A DNA stretch of 64,000 nucleotides from Bacteroidetes bacterium GWC2_46_850. Lineage in GTDB: Bacteria > Bacteroidota > Bacteroidia > Bacteroidales > Dysgonomonadaceae. A program made the translations under genes and the position numbers. This document shows positions 17,984 to 27,996 of the stretch, in pieces. Every line of letters begins with the position of its first letter. Within the stretch, counting starts at the first letter, position 1. Under the pieces are notes generated by a model, which made no database searches, was not told the DNA's origin, and worked only from the letters and a program-made list of their open reading frames with translations. The stretch covers positions 124,001 to 188,000 of the forward strand of contig MENQ01000021.1 in NCBI GenBank assembly GCA_001768325.1, given 5' to 3'.

Positions 17984-20113
17984 TCAGGGCATGGGTTTCA
18001 GACCCTCCCATTTCACATTCCACGTACCATCTTTAGGAAATCCGGGATTCATCTCCTGGTTTCCATCCCAACCGGCACACATCATGGCCACTGCGGTAAG
18101 AAGTCCACCGTTGCCGGGCAGATACACGCGCAGCCGGTCATCCTGGTAGTTGTGCCCGTTTATCAGGTAGGTGTTGGTGCGTTTATCCATCAGCAGGGCA
18201 CCCACAGCTTTTTCCGGATCGCCCAGCCGGGCGGCACTCATGGCGGTCATCGGGTAGTCCCATCCCCAGGTCTTACCCCAGTTCCAGTTCTCCCAGATCC
18301 AGTTGAGTGTATTTTGCATGTAGTCGGTTCGCACTAGTTTATTCTGGGGCATCATCCCCAGTGCACCCAGCACGGCGGGGTGATCGGAGGTGAAACGAAT
18401 ATCTTTATAGGTGTCCACAGCATCTTCCGAAGCCAGATAGAGCCCGTCGGCATTGTAGGCCAGTGGCGAGAGCTTGTCGATCAGTTCGTCCCACTTGGGA
18501 TCGCGCTGTTGACCGATGCGTTCTCTCCAAAGTTGTGCCACGGTCATCCCGTAGTGCCAGTAAGACAATTCAAACGGTGGGTTGATTGTTTCGGAGGCGC
18601 GCAGGGTCTCCTGAGCTGGGATAACTCCTTTGAGCAGGTAGCGTCCTTCCAGCTCATCATAGGTGGCAAAGGATGCCATAAACTTCGCAGTCTCCTCCAC
18701 CAGGAAGCCATATCGATCGAGTACCTCCTGTGACGGATTGTTGCGGTAAATAAGTTCTGCCATATAAATGAAATGGGGCTGCTGCCAGATCAGGAACGAA
18801 CCCACCTTCGAAGGTGCTTCGATAGCCGAGGGGTCGGTCATCTTCATCCAGCGGGCACCCTCAAAACCCTGTCGTTCGGCAATTTCTTTGGCGTTGGGAT
18901 AGGCGACAGCATACCAGTTCATGCTTCTCTCCAGCAGTTCTGGTCTGTTCCAGAGTGCAAAATGAACGGCGTGCCACCAGTGCATCTCGAGGTGAAACTT
19001 ACCATACCAGCTGTTGTATGTGAGTCCCGTCTCCTGGGGTGGATAAGTTCCTGCCGATTGGATGGTCATCAGATATTGGGAAAGCACCACGCGGCGTTCC
19101 AGCTCAGGAGCTCGTTCATCGGTACAATCGGAAAAGTCCACTGCGGCACCATCCTGCCAGAATGAGGCCCAATAATGGGAGGAGGCATCCATCACTGCCT
19201 GGCTATCGCAATCGGTCTGCTGCGGCATCTCTTCCAAAAATTCGCAGGTGAATGCGAACTGGTCAGCTCCGGGTATCAACACAAAATAGTGTGGTTCCTT
19301 CTCCGTCAAGGTAGCTTCTCCCTCGTAGGTTACCCGAACGTAATAGATGGTTTCATCGAGTGTTCTTTTCAGAATAAAGGAATGTGCATCCTGAGAAATG
19401 ATCTCGGTTCGGTGTTTTTCAGGTACAGTCCAGTCGGTGGCTTCGTCGGAATGGCCGCCGGTAGGATAGGGAAACCGGAAATGTACCTTCATCTGCTCTT
19501 TGTCTATCAGCGAAGAGTGTAGTTTTGCTACCAGCAGATCTTTTTCGGGGTGTACGGCTGTGACGACAGCAACAGAATCATTGTCCACCATAAAACGACT
19601 GTGAAGGATACCTTCCCATAGATTGAGTTCCTGACTGATGCCGCTTATTTCTTCCGCATTCATCGGCTCCCCGTGATCATCTGTCAGCTCCAGTCCCACA
19701 TACCCCAAATGGAGGCGGTGGGGATTGACCCGGTAGTAATTGGCTGCATCCTGTGCCCTCCCCGGTTCATTGAACTGCACCGCATAGGGTTCTTCCCGTC
19801 CTCTGAAATTGTAATTCTTCAAAGCCTCGTCAGGTTTGTAGTTATCCTTGTTGGGGAAGCTATGCCATCCCCATTGCGATTGTGTCCCCAAGGGTACCCC
19901 GCTCGCATAAATCTCGGGAAATGTCTGGAGACCAGTAGCATCGGCTGTAAAAGCAAAATTCCCGTTCCCCAGCGAGAGGGAAGCGTGTTTGTCGAATGCA
20001 GTCACTTTGGGACTGTTCCGCGCCACCAGCGCTTGTCGGTCGATCTTCTCCGGTTGATTGGCTCCACAGGATAACAACAGCCCTGTCAAAAGCACACAAA
20101 ATACATTTCTCAT
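17984..20113 (-). CDS. GH65-like (alpha/alpha)6-barrel lipoprotein
   Basis: The protein has 709 residues, with a lipoprotein signal (LLTGLLLSC). The N-terminal ~320 residues form a beta-sandwich-like domain beginning with SLSLGNGNFAFTADATGLQ, as in clan GH-L enzymes. Residues about 340-690 are an (alpha/alpha)6 barrel with the element KFHLEMHWWHAVHFALW and the C-terminal WGWDYPMTAMSAARLGDPEKA block, both recalling GH65, GH95 and related families. The precise family and the catalytic acid cannot be fixed by eye. It sits between the DUF4450 protein and the PL1-propeller protein, with 13 bases to the latter. The likely role is removal of a side-chain residue from pectic oligosaccharides. Confidence 0.65.
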   Translation of the reverse strand: MRNVFCVLLTGLLLSCGANQPEKIDRQALVARNSPKVTAFDKHASLSLGNGNFAFTADATGLQTFPEIYASGVPLGTQSQWGWHSFPNKDNYKPDEALKNYNFRGREEPYAVQFNEPGRAQDAANYYRVNPHRLHLGYVGLELTDDHGEPMNAEEISGISQELNLWEGILHSRFMVDNDSVAVVTAVHPEKDLLVAKLHSSLIDKEQMKVHFRFPYPTGGHSDEATDWTVPEKHRTEIISQDAHSFILKRTLDETIYYVRVTYEGEATLTEKEPHYFVLIPGADQFAFTCEFLEEMPQQTDCDSQAVMDASSHYWASFWQDGAAVDFSDCTDERAPELERRVVLSQYLMTIQSAGTYPPQETGLTYNSWYGKFHLEMHWWHAVHFALWNRPELLERSMNWYAVAYPNAKEIAERQGFEGARWMKMTDPSAIEAPSKVGSFLIWQQPHFIYMAELIYRNNPSQEVLDRYGFLVEETAKFMASFATYDELEGRYLLKGVIPAQETLRASETINPPFELSYWHYGMTVAQLWRERIGQQRDPKWDELIDKLSPLAYNADGLYLASEDAVDTYKDIRFTSDHPAVLGALGMMPQNKLVRTDYMQNTLNWIWENWNWGKTWGWDYPMTAMSAARLGDPEKAVGALLMDKRTNTYLINGHNYQDDRLRVYLPGNGGLLTAVAMMCAGWDGNQEMNPGFPKDGTWNVKWEGLKPMP

Positions 20114-20126
20114 TTTTACTTTTTTA

Positions 20127-22493
20127 TTAGTTGTCTGTCACTATTTGAAAAACAAACCCGGAGGCTGTTTCATATTTACCTCCCTGAATGGCATTAAACA
20201 GATAAGCAGGTTTTCCATCTTTCATCAACAGTTGCGGACGCTCAAAGCGCCCATATCTCTTTAAATGTCTGGGTGCAGGGGGTTCTGTCAGATAGGCATC
20301 GGCACCAAACCAGGCTATCTTGGGCTCAGACCAGTGAATACCATCTTCCGATGTGAAGATAAGACCTACGACATGGTCAAAATAACCCATGTCGCGCATC
20401 AACATTTTATATTTTCCATCTTCGATGTAAACATACGCATCTTCCACTTGTTTGTTGTCCCCATGTATGGAAAGGTCGATGACCGGATTGCTCCCGGAAC
20501 GTTTGTAGGGGCCATCAACTTGGTCAGCAATGGCCAACCCATACTTTCGGTTTGCCCGAATAGTACCTTGCTGATCCTGATACTCTTTTTTATTCCATGA
20601 TTTGTAATAAAGCCAGGCTTTTCCGTCGGGGTGCAATACAAACGCAGGATTGGTGGTGTTACAATCATCCCATGCACCTGCTTCACCTGCATCCAGCAGG
20701 GGCTTATCGCTTCTTTCCCATGGCCCGTAGAGTGATTTGGATTGGGCCAAACCGATTCTTTTGGTATAAACGGTGCCGTCGCTGTTACCCATATAAAAAA
20801 GATAATAGGTATCTCCGATCTTTTGTATATGGGGATTGTGGCAGGTAGTCGCATCAAAATATCCGAGGCGTGGTGTAAGCACTGTTTCGAGATAGGTATA
20901 GGGGCCCTCGGGTTTGTCGGCCACGGCATGTGCAATTTCACTTTTGTGTATCCAGCCACCCATGCCATATTTTTCTGGCCAACGGGAGTAGAAAAGATGC
21001 ACCTTGCCATCATCCCCAAATATGGGAGCGCAACACCATACATAGTACCCTTCCGTCTCCATGATCCGCCCGAGCGGTTTTAATTTCTTGCTAAAGTCTG
21101 AAATCTTTTCTGTTGGATATTTTGCTATTATACCTGATTCACTGGAATCTTTTAGGATGGAATAATGTTTCCGATCATCCTCTACAAGAGAATTCAGATA
21201 CACCTCCACATTGGTATAATTTGCATCAATCTGAAACAAAGGACCATCTGCTGCATTACGTGGATTCAATCCATGTGCAATCTCCCAACTGTCGGGCATA
21301 CCGTCTCTGTCGTTATCCGCAGGATAAGCACCCCGTTTCAGTTCAGGCCAGCCGCCCACGGCATCCTGCGAATCAATGATTCCCTGGTTGCCTCCTCCGT
21401 AGGTTTCTCCCCCGCTGACAGTGCCTGTTCTTACCTCTTCGATCACCCGGGTATCGTATGCATCCCTGCGATGGCTGGCACCTGCATACTGAAGTACTTT
21501 TTTATAGGCAACTTCTGGAGAATCCTGCTGTATGGGTTCAAAAGGAAATGGATCAGTGGCTCTTACCCGGTTGTTATTGTTGCCTACACCTCTCCAGTTG
21601 TCTGCCGTAACCTCCGGAGAGCCTTCCATGATGTTATCGGCCATATAATAAGCGCCGGTACCATCTTCTGCCGGATCGAGAAACCAGGCTCTCTTGTCTG
21701 TCGACGTGGCGGGGCCAGGTTTGTAATAATTTGCCACAAAATTAATCTTTCCCTGACGTCCTCCTCCGTAAGCCGACTTATAACCCCAGTTATACACCAC
21801 ATTATTTCTGAAGTCGACAGGTGTATAACCGTCGGAAGCAAAACGGGGATTGCGGCTACTATGATGAGCCATCAGGTTGTGATGAAAGGTGGCCCTGCTA
21901 CCACCCCAGATACCTCCAAATCCATGTGCACCTTTGCTGTGTGCTGATTTGGAGAGACTGTGCGTGACCATGCACCATTGCACGGTTACATTCTCGGAGC
22001 GGTATACGCTAAGGCACTCATCAACCGACCAGGAAACGGAGCAGTGATCTATCATCAGATCACGTACCCGCATCGCACCCATGGCATCGTCTTCGATAGC
22101 ATGCAAGTTGCCCATTCTTGTTCTGATATAGCGGATAACCACATTGTTTGCGCTGATGTACAAAGGGTACCCCTTGAGACATATCCCATCGCCGGGCGCA
22201 CTCTGCCCGGCGATGGTGATGCTGTCATTTAATATGACCAGTTTGGATTGCAACGCTATTGTACCGTCCACCGCAAAAACGACTATACGGGACCCTTTCT
22301 GTTCGATGGCATGACGCAGGCTGCCCTCACCTGAATCATTCAGGTTGGTTACAGTAATGACCCTGCCGCCCCTGCCGCCGGATGTATATTTACCCGATCC
22401 CTCTGCTGAAGGGAAAGCCAGAGACTGTGCATGGACCGTCCCCATAAAAACCAGCATCGCAAGCATATAAATGACCAATCGTTTCATTGTCAT
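20127..22493 (-). CDS. pectate lyase (PL1) fused to a GH43/sucrase-like five-bladed propeller
   Basis: This 788-residue secreted protein has a signal peptide ending VHAQ. Residues about 25-440 are PL1: FPSAEGSGKYTSGGRGG, IAGQSAPGDGICLKG, DHCSVSWSVDECLS and the HHSSRNPRF arginine segment. An Asp-rich linker (DNDRDGMPDSW) follows near residue 395. From about 470 to the end the sequence changes to a beta-propeller resembling the 'glycoside hydrolase family protein' group near GH43 (LGRIMETEGYYVWCCAPIFG, HNPHIQKIGDTYYLFYMGN, YGRFERPQLL). A single protein could therefore cut the galacturonan backbone and trim or bind a side chain. It is separated from susD by 86 bases, the largest gap in this operon. 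Whether the propeller is catalytic is unknown. Start codons at 22493 and 22487 are both possible. Confidence 0.85.
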   Translation of the reverse strand: MTMKRLVIYMLAMLVFMGTVHAQSLAFPSAEGSGKYTSGGRGGRVITVTNLNDSGEGSLRHAIEQKGSRIVVFAVDGTIALQSKLVILNDSITIAGQSAPGDGICLKGYPLYISANNVVIRYIRTRMGNLHAIEDDAMGAMRVRDLMIDHCSVSWSVDECLSVYRSENVTVQWCMVTHSLSKSAHSKGAHGFGGIWGGSRATFHHNLMAHHSSRNPRFASDGYTPVDFRNNVVYNWGYKSAYGGGRQGKINFVANYYKPGPATSTDKRAWFLDPAEDGTGAYYMADNIMEGSPEVTADNWRGVGNNNNRVRATDPFPFEPIQQDSPEVAYKKVLQYAGASHRRDAYDTRVIEEVRTGTVSGGETYGGGNQGIIDSQDAVGGWPELKRGAYPADNDRDGMPDSWEIAHGLNPRNAADGPLFQIDANYTNVEVYLNSLVEDDRKHYSILKDSSESGIIAKYPTEKISDFSKKLKPLGRIMETEGYYVWCCAPIFGDDGKVHLFYSRWPEKYGMGGWIHKSEIAHAVADKPEGPYTYLETVLTPRLGYFDATTCHNPHIQKIGDTYYLFYMGNSDGTVYTKRIGLAQSKSLYGPWERSDKPLLDAGEAGAWDDCNTTNPAFVLHPDGKAWLYYKSWNKKEYQDQQGTIRANRKYGLAIADQVDGPYKRSGSNPVIDLSIHGDNKQVEDAYVYIEDGKYKMLMRDMGYFDHVVGLIFTSEDGIHWSEPKIAWFGADAYLTEPPAPRHLKRYGRFERPQLLMKDGKPAYLFNAIQGGKYETASGFVFQIVTDN

Positions 22494-22579
22494 GGGTTAA
22501 AGATACATAGCTTTTTATTGATAAACTTCTTTTTTTTAATAATTTTGTTGCTCCCCTCCCGTAGGATAATGAGCAGATA

Positions 22580-24556
22580 TCAATAGCAAGGATGTTGTTG
22601 ACCGGCAAGGCCGGGATTCACATCGATGATGCTGGTGGTATTGAAAGGCAGGATCTCTACCTTGTTCTTTTCCAGTGCATAAAACATCTGCTCAATCCAC
22701 TCGTTTTTGGAAGCAAGGCCTGTTACGTCTTCCACCGAGAGACCTCCCTTTTGTTTCACCGAGTGGCTACCAAACATATTCAATATGGTATAGGGCACCG
22801 CTGTGACCTCGACATCCGCTGGGATGTCACCTTCCGTGAAATACACCTTACCTCCGGATTTGCTTTCATAGAATGTCTTCTGCAGATAACCCTTGCTGGA
22901 AGAGTTCAGCGTATTGAGGGTGGTTGTTTCGGAAGCCGTTAAATTCAATGATGCGATATCGGCATCACTCATAGAAATAGATGGCACGGCGATAACCGGA
23001 TTTTGCAGAACCCCCTTCACCATCTTGTAGGCACGGTAAACATCTACATCGGCATAGGCTCCCTCACGACGGGCAAGCTGATACAGTTTTTCCTTTTCGG
23101 CTGTCAGGTGCTCATAGAGAATACCCCAGCGTGTAAGGTCTGTCTTGCGAAGCGACTCATTGGAAAGTTCCAGCTTTCTCTCTTTGATGATCGCCTCTTT
23201 GAAGCCTTCATAACCGGAAGGTATGGTGCCGATCTTGGAGGCATCGTTACCAAATGCTCTCAAACGTACCGTTCTGAATGCATTGATTGCATCTGTCGTG
23301 GGTCCGTTGTTCAGCTCATTCAGTGCTTCTGCATGCATCAGCAGCACGTCGGAGTAACGTAACAGTGGGAAGTTGATATTCCTTTTGCTGTCGGATGCAC
23401 CCCTGTCTTTCATCCAGTCGATGCGGTATTTTCCGATACAAGTGCCGATATAGGTACTCATCTGCAGATCATCATTGGCTAGAATACCAAAATTACATAC
23501 GGCCACATCGCGACGCTGATCTCCCTCATCAAACTCGAAGTAGAGGGTGGGCATGGTGATCATTTGCGGACCACCCTTTCCGAAAGTTACGGAGGTGCCG
23601 CTGGTGGGTATGCCGTTGGTATAACCTGTGCGGACATCTACCGAATTGGGGCCATACCATCCATACTCAAGCATCGATTCGTCATTGTATTGCTTCAGAG
23701 CCAAGTCACGAAACACCTGATCGTAATCGCTCAGCAGGTGATTCTCATTCCGTGCGATCACGGCAGCCGAAGCATCTGCCGCTATTTGAAGAAGCTCTCT
23801 CACCCTGGCCTGATCGTCTCTTTTTGCAATCTTCACGGAAGACTTGTTATAAGGTACCGTGCTTAGATCCCAGCGTAATGAATAACCGGCTGCATATAAT
23901 GCCACACGGGAAAGGATCCCATAAGCTGAGTTTTTGGTGAAACGCTCACCTGTAGCCACCACCCCTTCGCTCTTCCAGGGAAGAAGCTCGACGGCTTGCT
24001 GCAGGTCCGACACGCACTGATCCCAGATGGTGTCGCGACTGACCCGCGAAGAAGAGAAGGTGGTCAATTCGGCTGTGGGCTTCAGTGAGAAAGGGACATC
24101 GCCAAAGAAACGCACCAGGTTCCAATAGGCATAAGCCCTTATGGCGAGCGATTCTCCAAGCAAAGCATCGATCTTCTTCTGCTCACCCTCGGAGGAGGCC
24201 TGCATGGCGGGCAGGTTTGCAATGCATACATTGGCATATTCAATGGCTTTGTACATTGTAGTATAGGTGGAATTCAACATACCCGTGAGATTGGTGTAGT
24301 CGTAATTCGACATCACATATTTGGAATTCGACTCCGTGGAACTAGCTTCATCGGTGCCCATCAACAACTGATATCCAAGCTCCTGTGTATGCAGAAAGGG
24401 GTACGCACCCACTACGGTCATTTCGGCCCTGTTGATCGAAGCAAAAATGGAAGAACTGTCGGCTTTGGACTCTGAAGGCATGTCGAGCCACTCCTCACAC
24501 GATGTGAAGAGAACCAGAAAAGCCAGTAGGCTTAGTATATTTTGTATCTTTTTCAT
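22580..24556 (-). CDS. SusD/RagB family outer-membrane glycan-binding lipoprotein
   Basis: I start at ATG24556 (658 residues), where the lipoprotein signal MKKIQNILSLLAFLVLFTSC begins. An upstream ATG at 24580 overlaps the susC stop by one base and would add eight residues. The family pattern is clear: CEEWLDMPSES after the lipid Cys, a TPR-like helical core (ESLAIRAYAYWNLVRFFGDVPF, about residues 120-145), RYSDVLLMHAEALNELNN, and a C-terminal ERKLELSNESLRKTDLTRWG block. SusD caps the SusC transporter and binds oligosaccharide at the surface. With SusC directly upstream it forms the uptake system for the pectin locus. Confidence 0.93.
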   Translation of the reverse strand: MKKIQNILSLLAFLVLFTSCEEWLDMPSESKADSSSIFASINRAEMTVVGAYPFLHTQELGYQLLMGTDEASSTESNSKYVMSNYDYTNLTGMLNSTYTTMYKAIEYANVCIANLPAMQASSEGEQKKIDALLGESLAIRAYAYWNLVRFFGDVPFSLKPTAELTTFSSSRVSRDTIWDQCVSDLQQAVELLPWKSEGVVATGERFTKNSAYGILSRVALYAAGYSLRWDLSTVPYNKSSVKIAKRDDQARVRELLQIAADASAAVIARNENHLLSDYDQVFRDLALKQYNDESMLEYGWYGPNSVDVRTGYTNGIPTSGTSVTFGKGGPQMITMPTLYFEFDEGDQRRDVAVCNFGILANDDLQMSTYIGTCIGKYRIDWMKDRGASDSKRNINFPLLRYSDVLLMHAEALNELNNGPTTDAINAFRTVRLRAFGNDASKIGTIPSGYEGFKEAIIKERKLELSNESLRKTDLTRWGILYEHLTAEKEKLYQLARREGAYADVDVYRAYKMVKGVLQNPVIAVPSISMSDADIASLNLTASETTTLNTLNSSSKGYLQKTFYESKSGGKVYFTEGDIPADVEVTAVPYTILNMFGSHSVKQKGGLSVEDVTGLASKNEWIEQMFYALEKNKVEILPFNTTSIIDVNPGLAGQQHPCY

Positions 24557-24579
24557 ATGATTAAAATTATCTATTTTCA

Positions 24580-27500
24580 TTAAAAAGTCAAATTAACACC
24601 CACAACCCAGCTCTTGGAGCGTGGATAGGCGGAGTCATCGATACCGGGTGTCAATGCGCTTCCCGAAGCTGAAACTTCCGGATCATACCCGCTGTAGCGT
24701 GTAAATGTATGGATGTTGTTCAATGTACAGTAGAGACGTATATTGCTGATTTTTGCCTTTTGTACAAGCTGCCCCGGTAAGGTATATCCAAAGGTGAGGG
24801 TGTTGAGGCGCAGATAGGAGCCATCTTCGAGATAATAGCTGCTGTGATCGCTAATTGCCGTTTTGTTGTTCTGCGATATATTCCAGAGCATCGAACTATC
24901 GTGCTGATCAGGATTCATGGCTGCAAGCCTCGCCAGATCGGTTGCTTCTTTCCCGGTGAGGGGATCGATTAACATGAAGCGGTTGGCCATCTTGGCCACA
25001 CTGTTTTGGTTGGCCATATAAGGGCCGATGAAACGCTGTGTGCTCATATTAAAAACCTCGTTTCCATAGACAAAATTCATAAAGAGTGTCAGGTCAAATC
25101 CTTTGTAGGTAAATGTGTTATTAAGACCTCCTGTAAATTTAGGCTGGCCATTTCCGATGACAGTGCGGTCGTTCACAGAAAAAACCGGAAATCCATTGGC
25201 GTCTTTCTCACCTGCCACGTCCACGTATTTTACATCTCCCGGTTTTACCCCTGCCCGTGCACTGCCCTTCAGATAAGGCACATCAGCATTCAGGGTATAG
25301 GTGCCATCACCGTTTTGGGTAAAATCAGCGGTGGTATAAATACCGTCATAGATCAAACCGTAATATTGACCCAAAGGCGATCCTACTTCCACCTTGTATC
25401 CCATGCGTGAGTTGTAATCCTGAATGAAATAGTTCTGTTCACTGTCGCCATACAGGGCCAACACCTTCGATCGGTTGAATGAGATATTGAAATCGGTCAT
25501 CCAGCTGAAATCCTTTGTACGCACGTTGACTGTGTTCATGATGATTTCAACACCCCGGTTGCGGATAGATCCCAGGTTCTGAATCTGGGACGTATATCCC
25601 GTAGAGCTTGGTATCTTATTTGATATCAGAAGATTATCCGACTCATTATTATAAAGATCAAACGATAGATTGAAACGGCTTTTGAATAAAGTGAGGTCAA
25701 GTCCGATGTTGGCGGTAGTGGTTTTTTCCCACTTGAGGGCAGGATTTCCCAGTGTAGAGCCCGGCACATAGGTGATGAAGTCACCACCATTGTACCCGTA
25801 ATGACCCGATCCATAGTTGGTAGCGTACATATTGTTGTCGATGTTGTTGTTCCCTGCCGTACCGTAACCTGCGCGCAGCTTCAAATTCTCTAGATAACTC
25901 AGCGATTCCATGAAACTCTCTTCCGATATACGCCAGGCAGCTGAAGCAGAAGGGAAGTAGCCCCATTGATTACCCTTGGCAAATTTAGAAGAACCATCGG
26001 CACGCAGCGTTCCGGTAAATAGGTACCGGTCGTCGTAATTATAGAATAGACGACCAAAACCTGAGACAATGCCACTACTTTCTTTCCCGGAATTCCAGGT
26101 ATAGGGAGATCCCATGCTTACATCATTCAGTCCGAAGTTTCCGTCTGAAAAAGAACGATACTCATTGTCAAGCTTCATGCTTTCCATATAATAGGTCTCC
26201 TGTCCCAACAGCAGCGTGAAATTATGCAGTTCATTCAGGTTGAATCCATAATTCAGGGTGTTTGTGATCTGCCACGAAAAACGTTCGTTGTTATCCCTCG
26301 ATCCATATCCATACGGGCTTTTGTTGGCCTTGGCCTGTTTGGTGCTGCCGTCATCCCAGTAATCCTGCCGCACTTGCTGCCACATATAACTTCCGGCTGT
26401 ACGGAAAGTGAGGTCCTTCATCAAATCGACTTCCAGTCCAGCATTCACATTCACCAAACGGGTAAACTTTTCGTTGGTAATAGCCAGGTTATCGAGAATG
26501 GGATTCTGCGCATCATAATTGGCATCGTTCATGATGTCGCCAATTACAGTACCGATGTCAGAACTGACCATCTCTTCATTTGTCCAGCGTTCCCCTCCGG
26601 TAATAGGTTGTAGAATGGTTTGTTTTAGCTTACCACCCAATGAGCCACCTCCCTCTATTTTAGAGGACTGAAGGCTGGATGAGAAGTCGAGTCTGACTCC
26701 TTTCCATAATTCGTGGTTTATTTTGCTGCGGATGCTATTTTTCTGGTATCCGTGGCGCTCCATGATTCCGTCTTCCCCGGTGTAATTATAACTCAGAATA
26801 TATTTTGTCTTTTCACTGCCACCCGATACATTGATATTGTGATTGTTCGTCACACCGGTATTCCCGAATACCAGATCCTGCCAGTCAATGGCGGCACGGT
26901 TGCCATATTCATCAGCTATCCGTCCGTAAGCACCAGTATAGAAGTCGGGCGTGTTGATGTCACCGCCAAAGAAGTTGGCGTAAGCGTTGATATTGCCCCG
27001 TAGCGACTGGAACTCATACTGATACTTCACATAATCTTCCACCCCCATCAGGTCGAGCTTCTTTCCAAGATGATCAAAGCTGACAAATCCATTGTAGGAG
27101 ACCTCTGTTTTTCCCGATCTCCCCGATTTGGTGGTAATCAAGATTACCCCGTTGGAACCGCGTGCTCCGTAGATGGCTGTAGCTGAAGCATCTTTCATGA
27201 CATCAATTGATTCAATGTCATTGATGTCGACATGCCGTAGTCCGTTTTCCATTTGAAAACCATCTACGATATAGAGCGGTTCAGTACCTTGCGTAATGGA
27301 GGTACCCCCCCGCACGGTGATCTGGATATCGGCACCCGGAGCACCACTCTGGGTAATCACATTCACCCCGGCAACCTTACCGGTGATAGCCTGGGCAGCG
27401 GTTGTTACCGGAATTTGTGAAATATCGCTTCCACTGATGGAGGAGGTGGCTCCGGTGAGATCTTTTTTCCTTGCGGTACCATATCCAATTACCACCAGTT

Positions 27501-27840
27501 CATCGAGCAAAAGCTCGTCGGACTTCAGGATAATGGACAGATGACGCTGACGACCCACCACCCTGCGCTGGGTCACATATCCCATATAGGTGAAGATCAG
27601 TTCATTTTTTTCATTTGGCACATTCAGTGTAAAATTGCCGTCAATATCGGTAATCGTACCAAGTGTTGTTCCATCAACCAGAATGCTGACACCCGGAAGT
27701 GTCTCTGTTCCATCAGTCACATTTCCGGTTACCGTAATTCCATTTTGTGCAGACAGAGTGCCGCACACAATCATAAAAGCCCAAGTCATAAGCATCATTG
27801 TGTTCAATGATCTCTTCCGATTTTTCATGTTCATTCTCAT
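24580..27840 (-). CDS. SusC/RagA family TonB-dependent outer-membrane transporter
   Basis: The frame is open from 27951, but I start at ATG27840 (1086 residues), where a normal n-region and signal peptide begin (LMTWAFMIVCGTLSAQ). ATGs at 27834 and 27828 are also possible. After the signal come a carboxypeptidase-regulatory-like domain (ITVTGNVTDGTETLPGVS, about residues 35-110), the TonB-box/plug region (ELVVIGYGTARKKDLTG, then DASATAIYGARGSNGVILITTKSG), and a long beta-barrel ending in Phe (VGVNLTF). It imports oligosaccharides across the outer membrane with SusD. It is the first gene of the eight-gene pectin operon and is divergent from the HTCS gene. Confidence 0.95.
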   Translation of the reverse strand: MRMNMKNRKRSLNTMMLMTWAFMIVCGTLSAQNGITVTGNVTDGTETLPGVSILVDGTTLGTITDIDGNFTLNVPNEKNELIFTYMGYVTQRRVVGRQRHLSIILKSDELLLDELVVIGYGTARKKDLTGATSSISGSDISQIPVTTAAQAITGKVAGVNVITQSGAPGADIQITVRGGTSITQGTEPLYIVDGFQMENGLRHVDINDIESIDVMKDASATAIYGARGSNGVILITTKSGRSGKTEVSYNGFVSFDHLGKKLDLMGVEDYVKYQYEFQSLRGNINAYANFFGGDINTPDFYTGAYGRIADEYGNRAAIDWQDLVFGNTGVTNNHNINVSGGSEKTKYILSYNYTGEDGIMERHGYQKNSIRSKINHELWKGVRLDFSSSLQSSKIEGGGSLGGKLKQTILQPITGGERWTNEEMVSSDIGTVIGDIMNDANYDAQNPILDNLAITNEKFTRLVNVNAGLEVDLMKDLTFRTAGSYMWQQVRQDYWDDGSTKQAKANKSPYGYGSRDNNERFSWQITNTLNYGFNLNELHNFTLLLGQETYYMESMKLDNEYRSFSDGNFGLNDVSMGSPYTWNSGKESSGIVSGFGRLFYNYDDRYLFTGTLRADGSSKFAKGNQWGYFPSASAAWRISEESFMESLSYLENLKLRAGYGTAGNNNIDNNMYATNYGSGHYGYNGGDFITYVPGSTLGNPALKWEKTTTANIGLDLTLFKSRFNLSFDLYNNESDNLLISNKIPSSTGYTSQIQNLGSIRNRGVEIIMNTVNVRTKDFSWMTDFNISFNRSKVLALYGDSEQNYFIQDYNSRMGYKVEVGSPLGQYYGLIYDGIYTTADFTQNGDGTYTLNADVPYLKGSARAGVKPGDVKYVDVAGEKDANGFPVFSVNDRTVIGNGQPKFTGGLNNTFTYKGFDLTLFMNFVYGNEVFNMSTQRFIGPYMANQNSVAKMANRFMLIDPLTGKEATDLARLAAMNPDQHDSSMLWNISQNNKTAISDHSSYYLEDGSYLRLNTLTFGYTLPGQLVQKAKISNIRLYCTLNNIHTFTRYSGYDPEVSASGSALTPGIDDSAYPRSKSWVVGVNLTF

Positions 27841-27964
27841 GTTATTGCAGTTTATATAAAAGGATTCGGCAGAATGAGTAACAGTTACTGAAAAAGCCCG
27901 ACAATAATTCCATGTAGGTATTAGAAAGCCCTTCAGGTACCATGCCCTCATACAACCTGAGGCG

Positions 27965-27972
27965 CAAAACTA
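27965..27972 (-). promoter_or_regulatory. candidate -7 element of the pectin susC promoter
   Basis: On the minus strand this reads TAGTTTTG, matching the Bacteroidetes -7 consensus TAnnTTTG. Transcription would start near 27958, leaving a leader of about 120 bases before the susC start. No TTTG is visible at the -33 position. That would fit a promoter that depends on an activator such as the divergent HTCS, but a single short match is weak evidence. Confidence 0.4.
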
Positions 27973-27996
27973 CATACTTCGTCTTTCCTGGAGCCC

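Noticed and set aside
27877-27889. Palindrome AGTAACAGTTACT in the susC leader
   Set aside because: The arms are only six bases and the element is downstream of the predicted transcription start; chance occurrence is plausible and no partner copy was seen.
27841-27951. N-terminal extension of the pectin SusC to 27951
   Set aside because: The extra 37 residues precede a normal signal peptide and do not resemble the start of a secreted protein.
27933-27960. Inverted pair TCAGGT / ACCTGA
   Set aside because: The six-base arms are separated by 16 bases, too weak to call an operator or hairpin.
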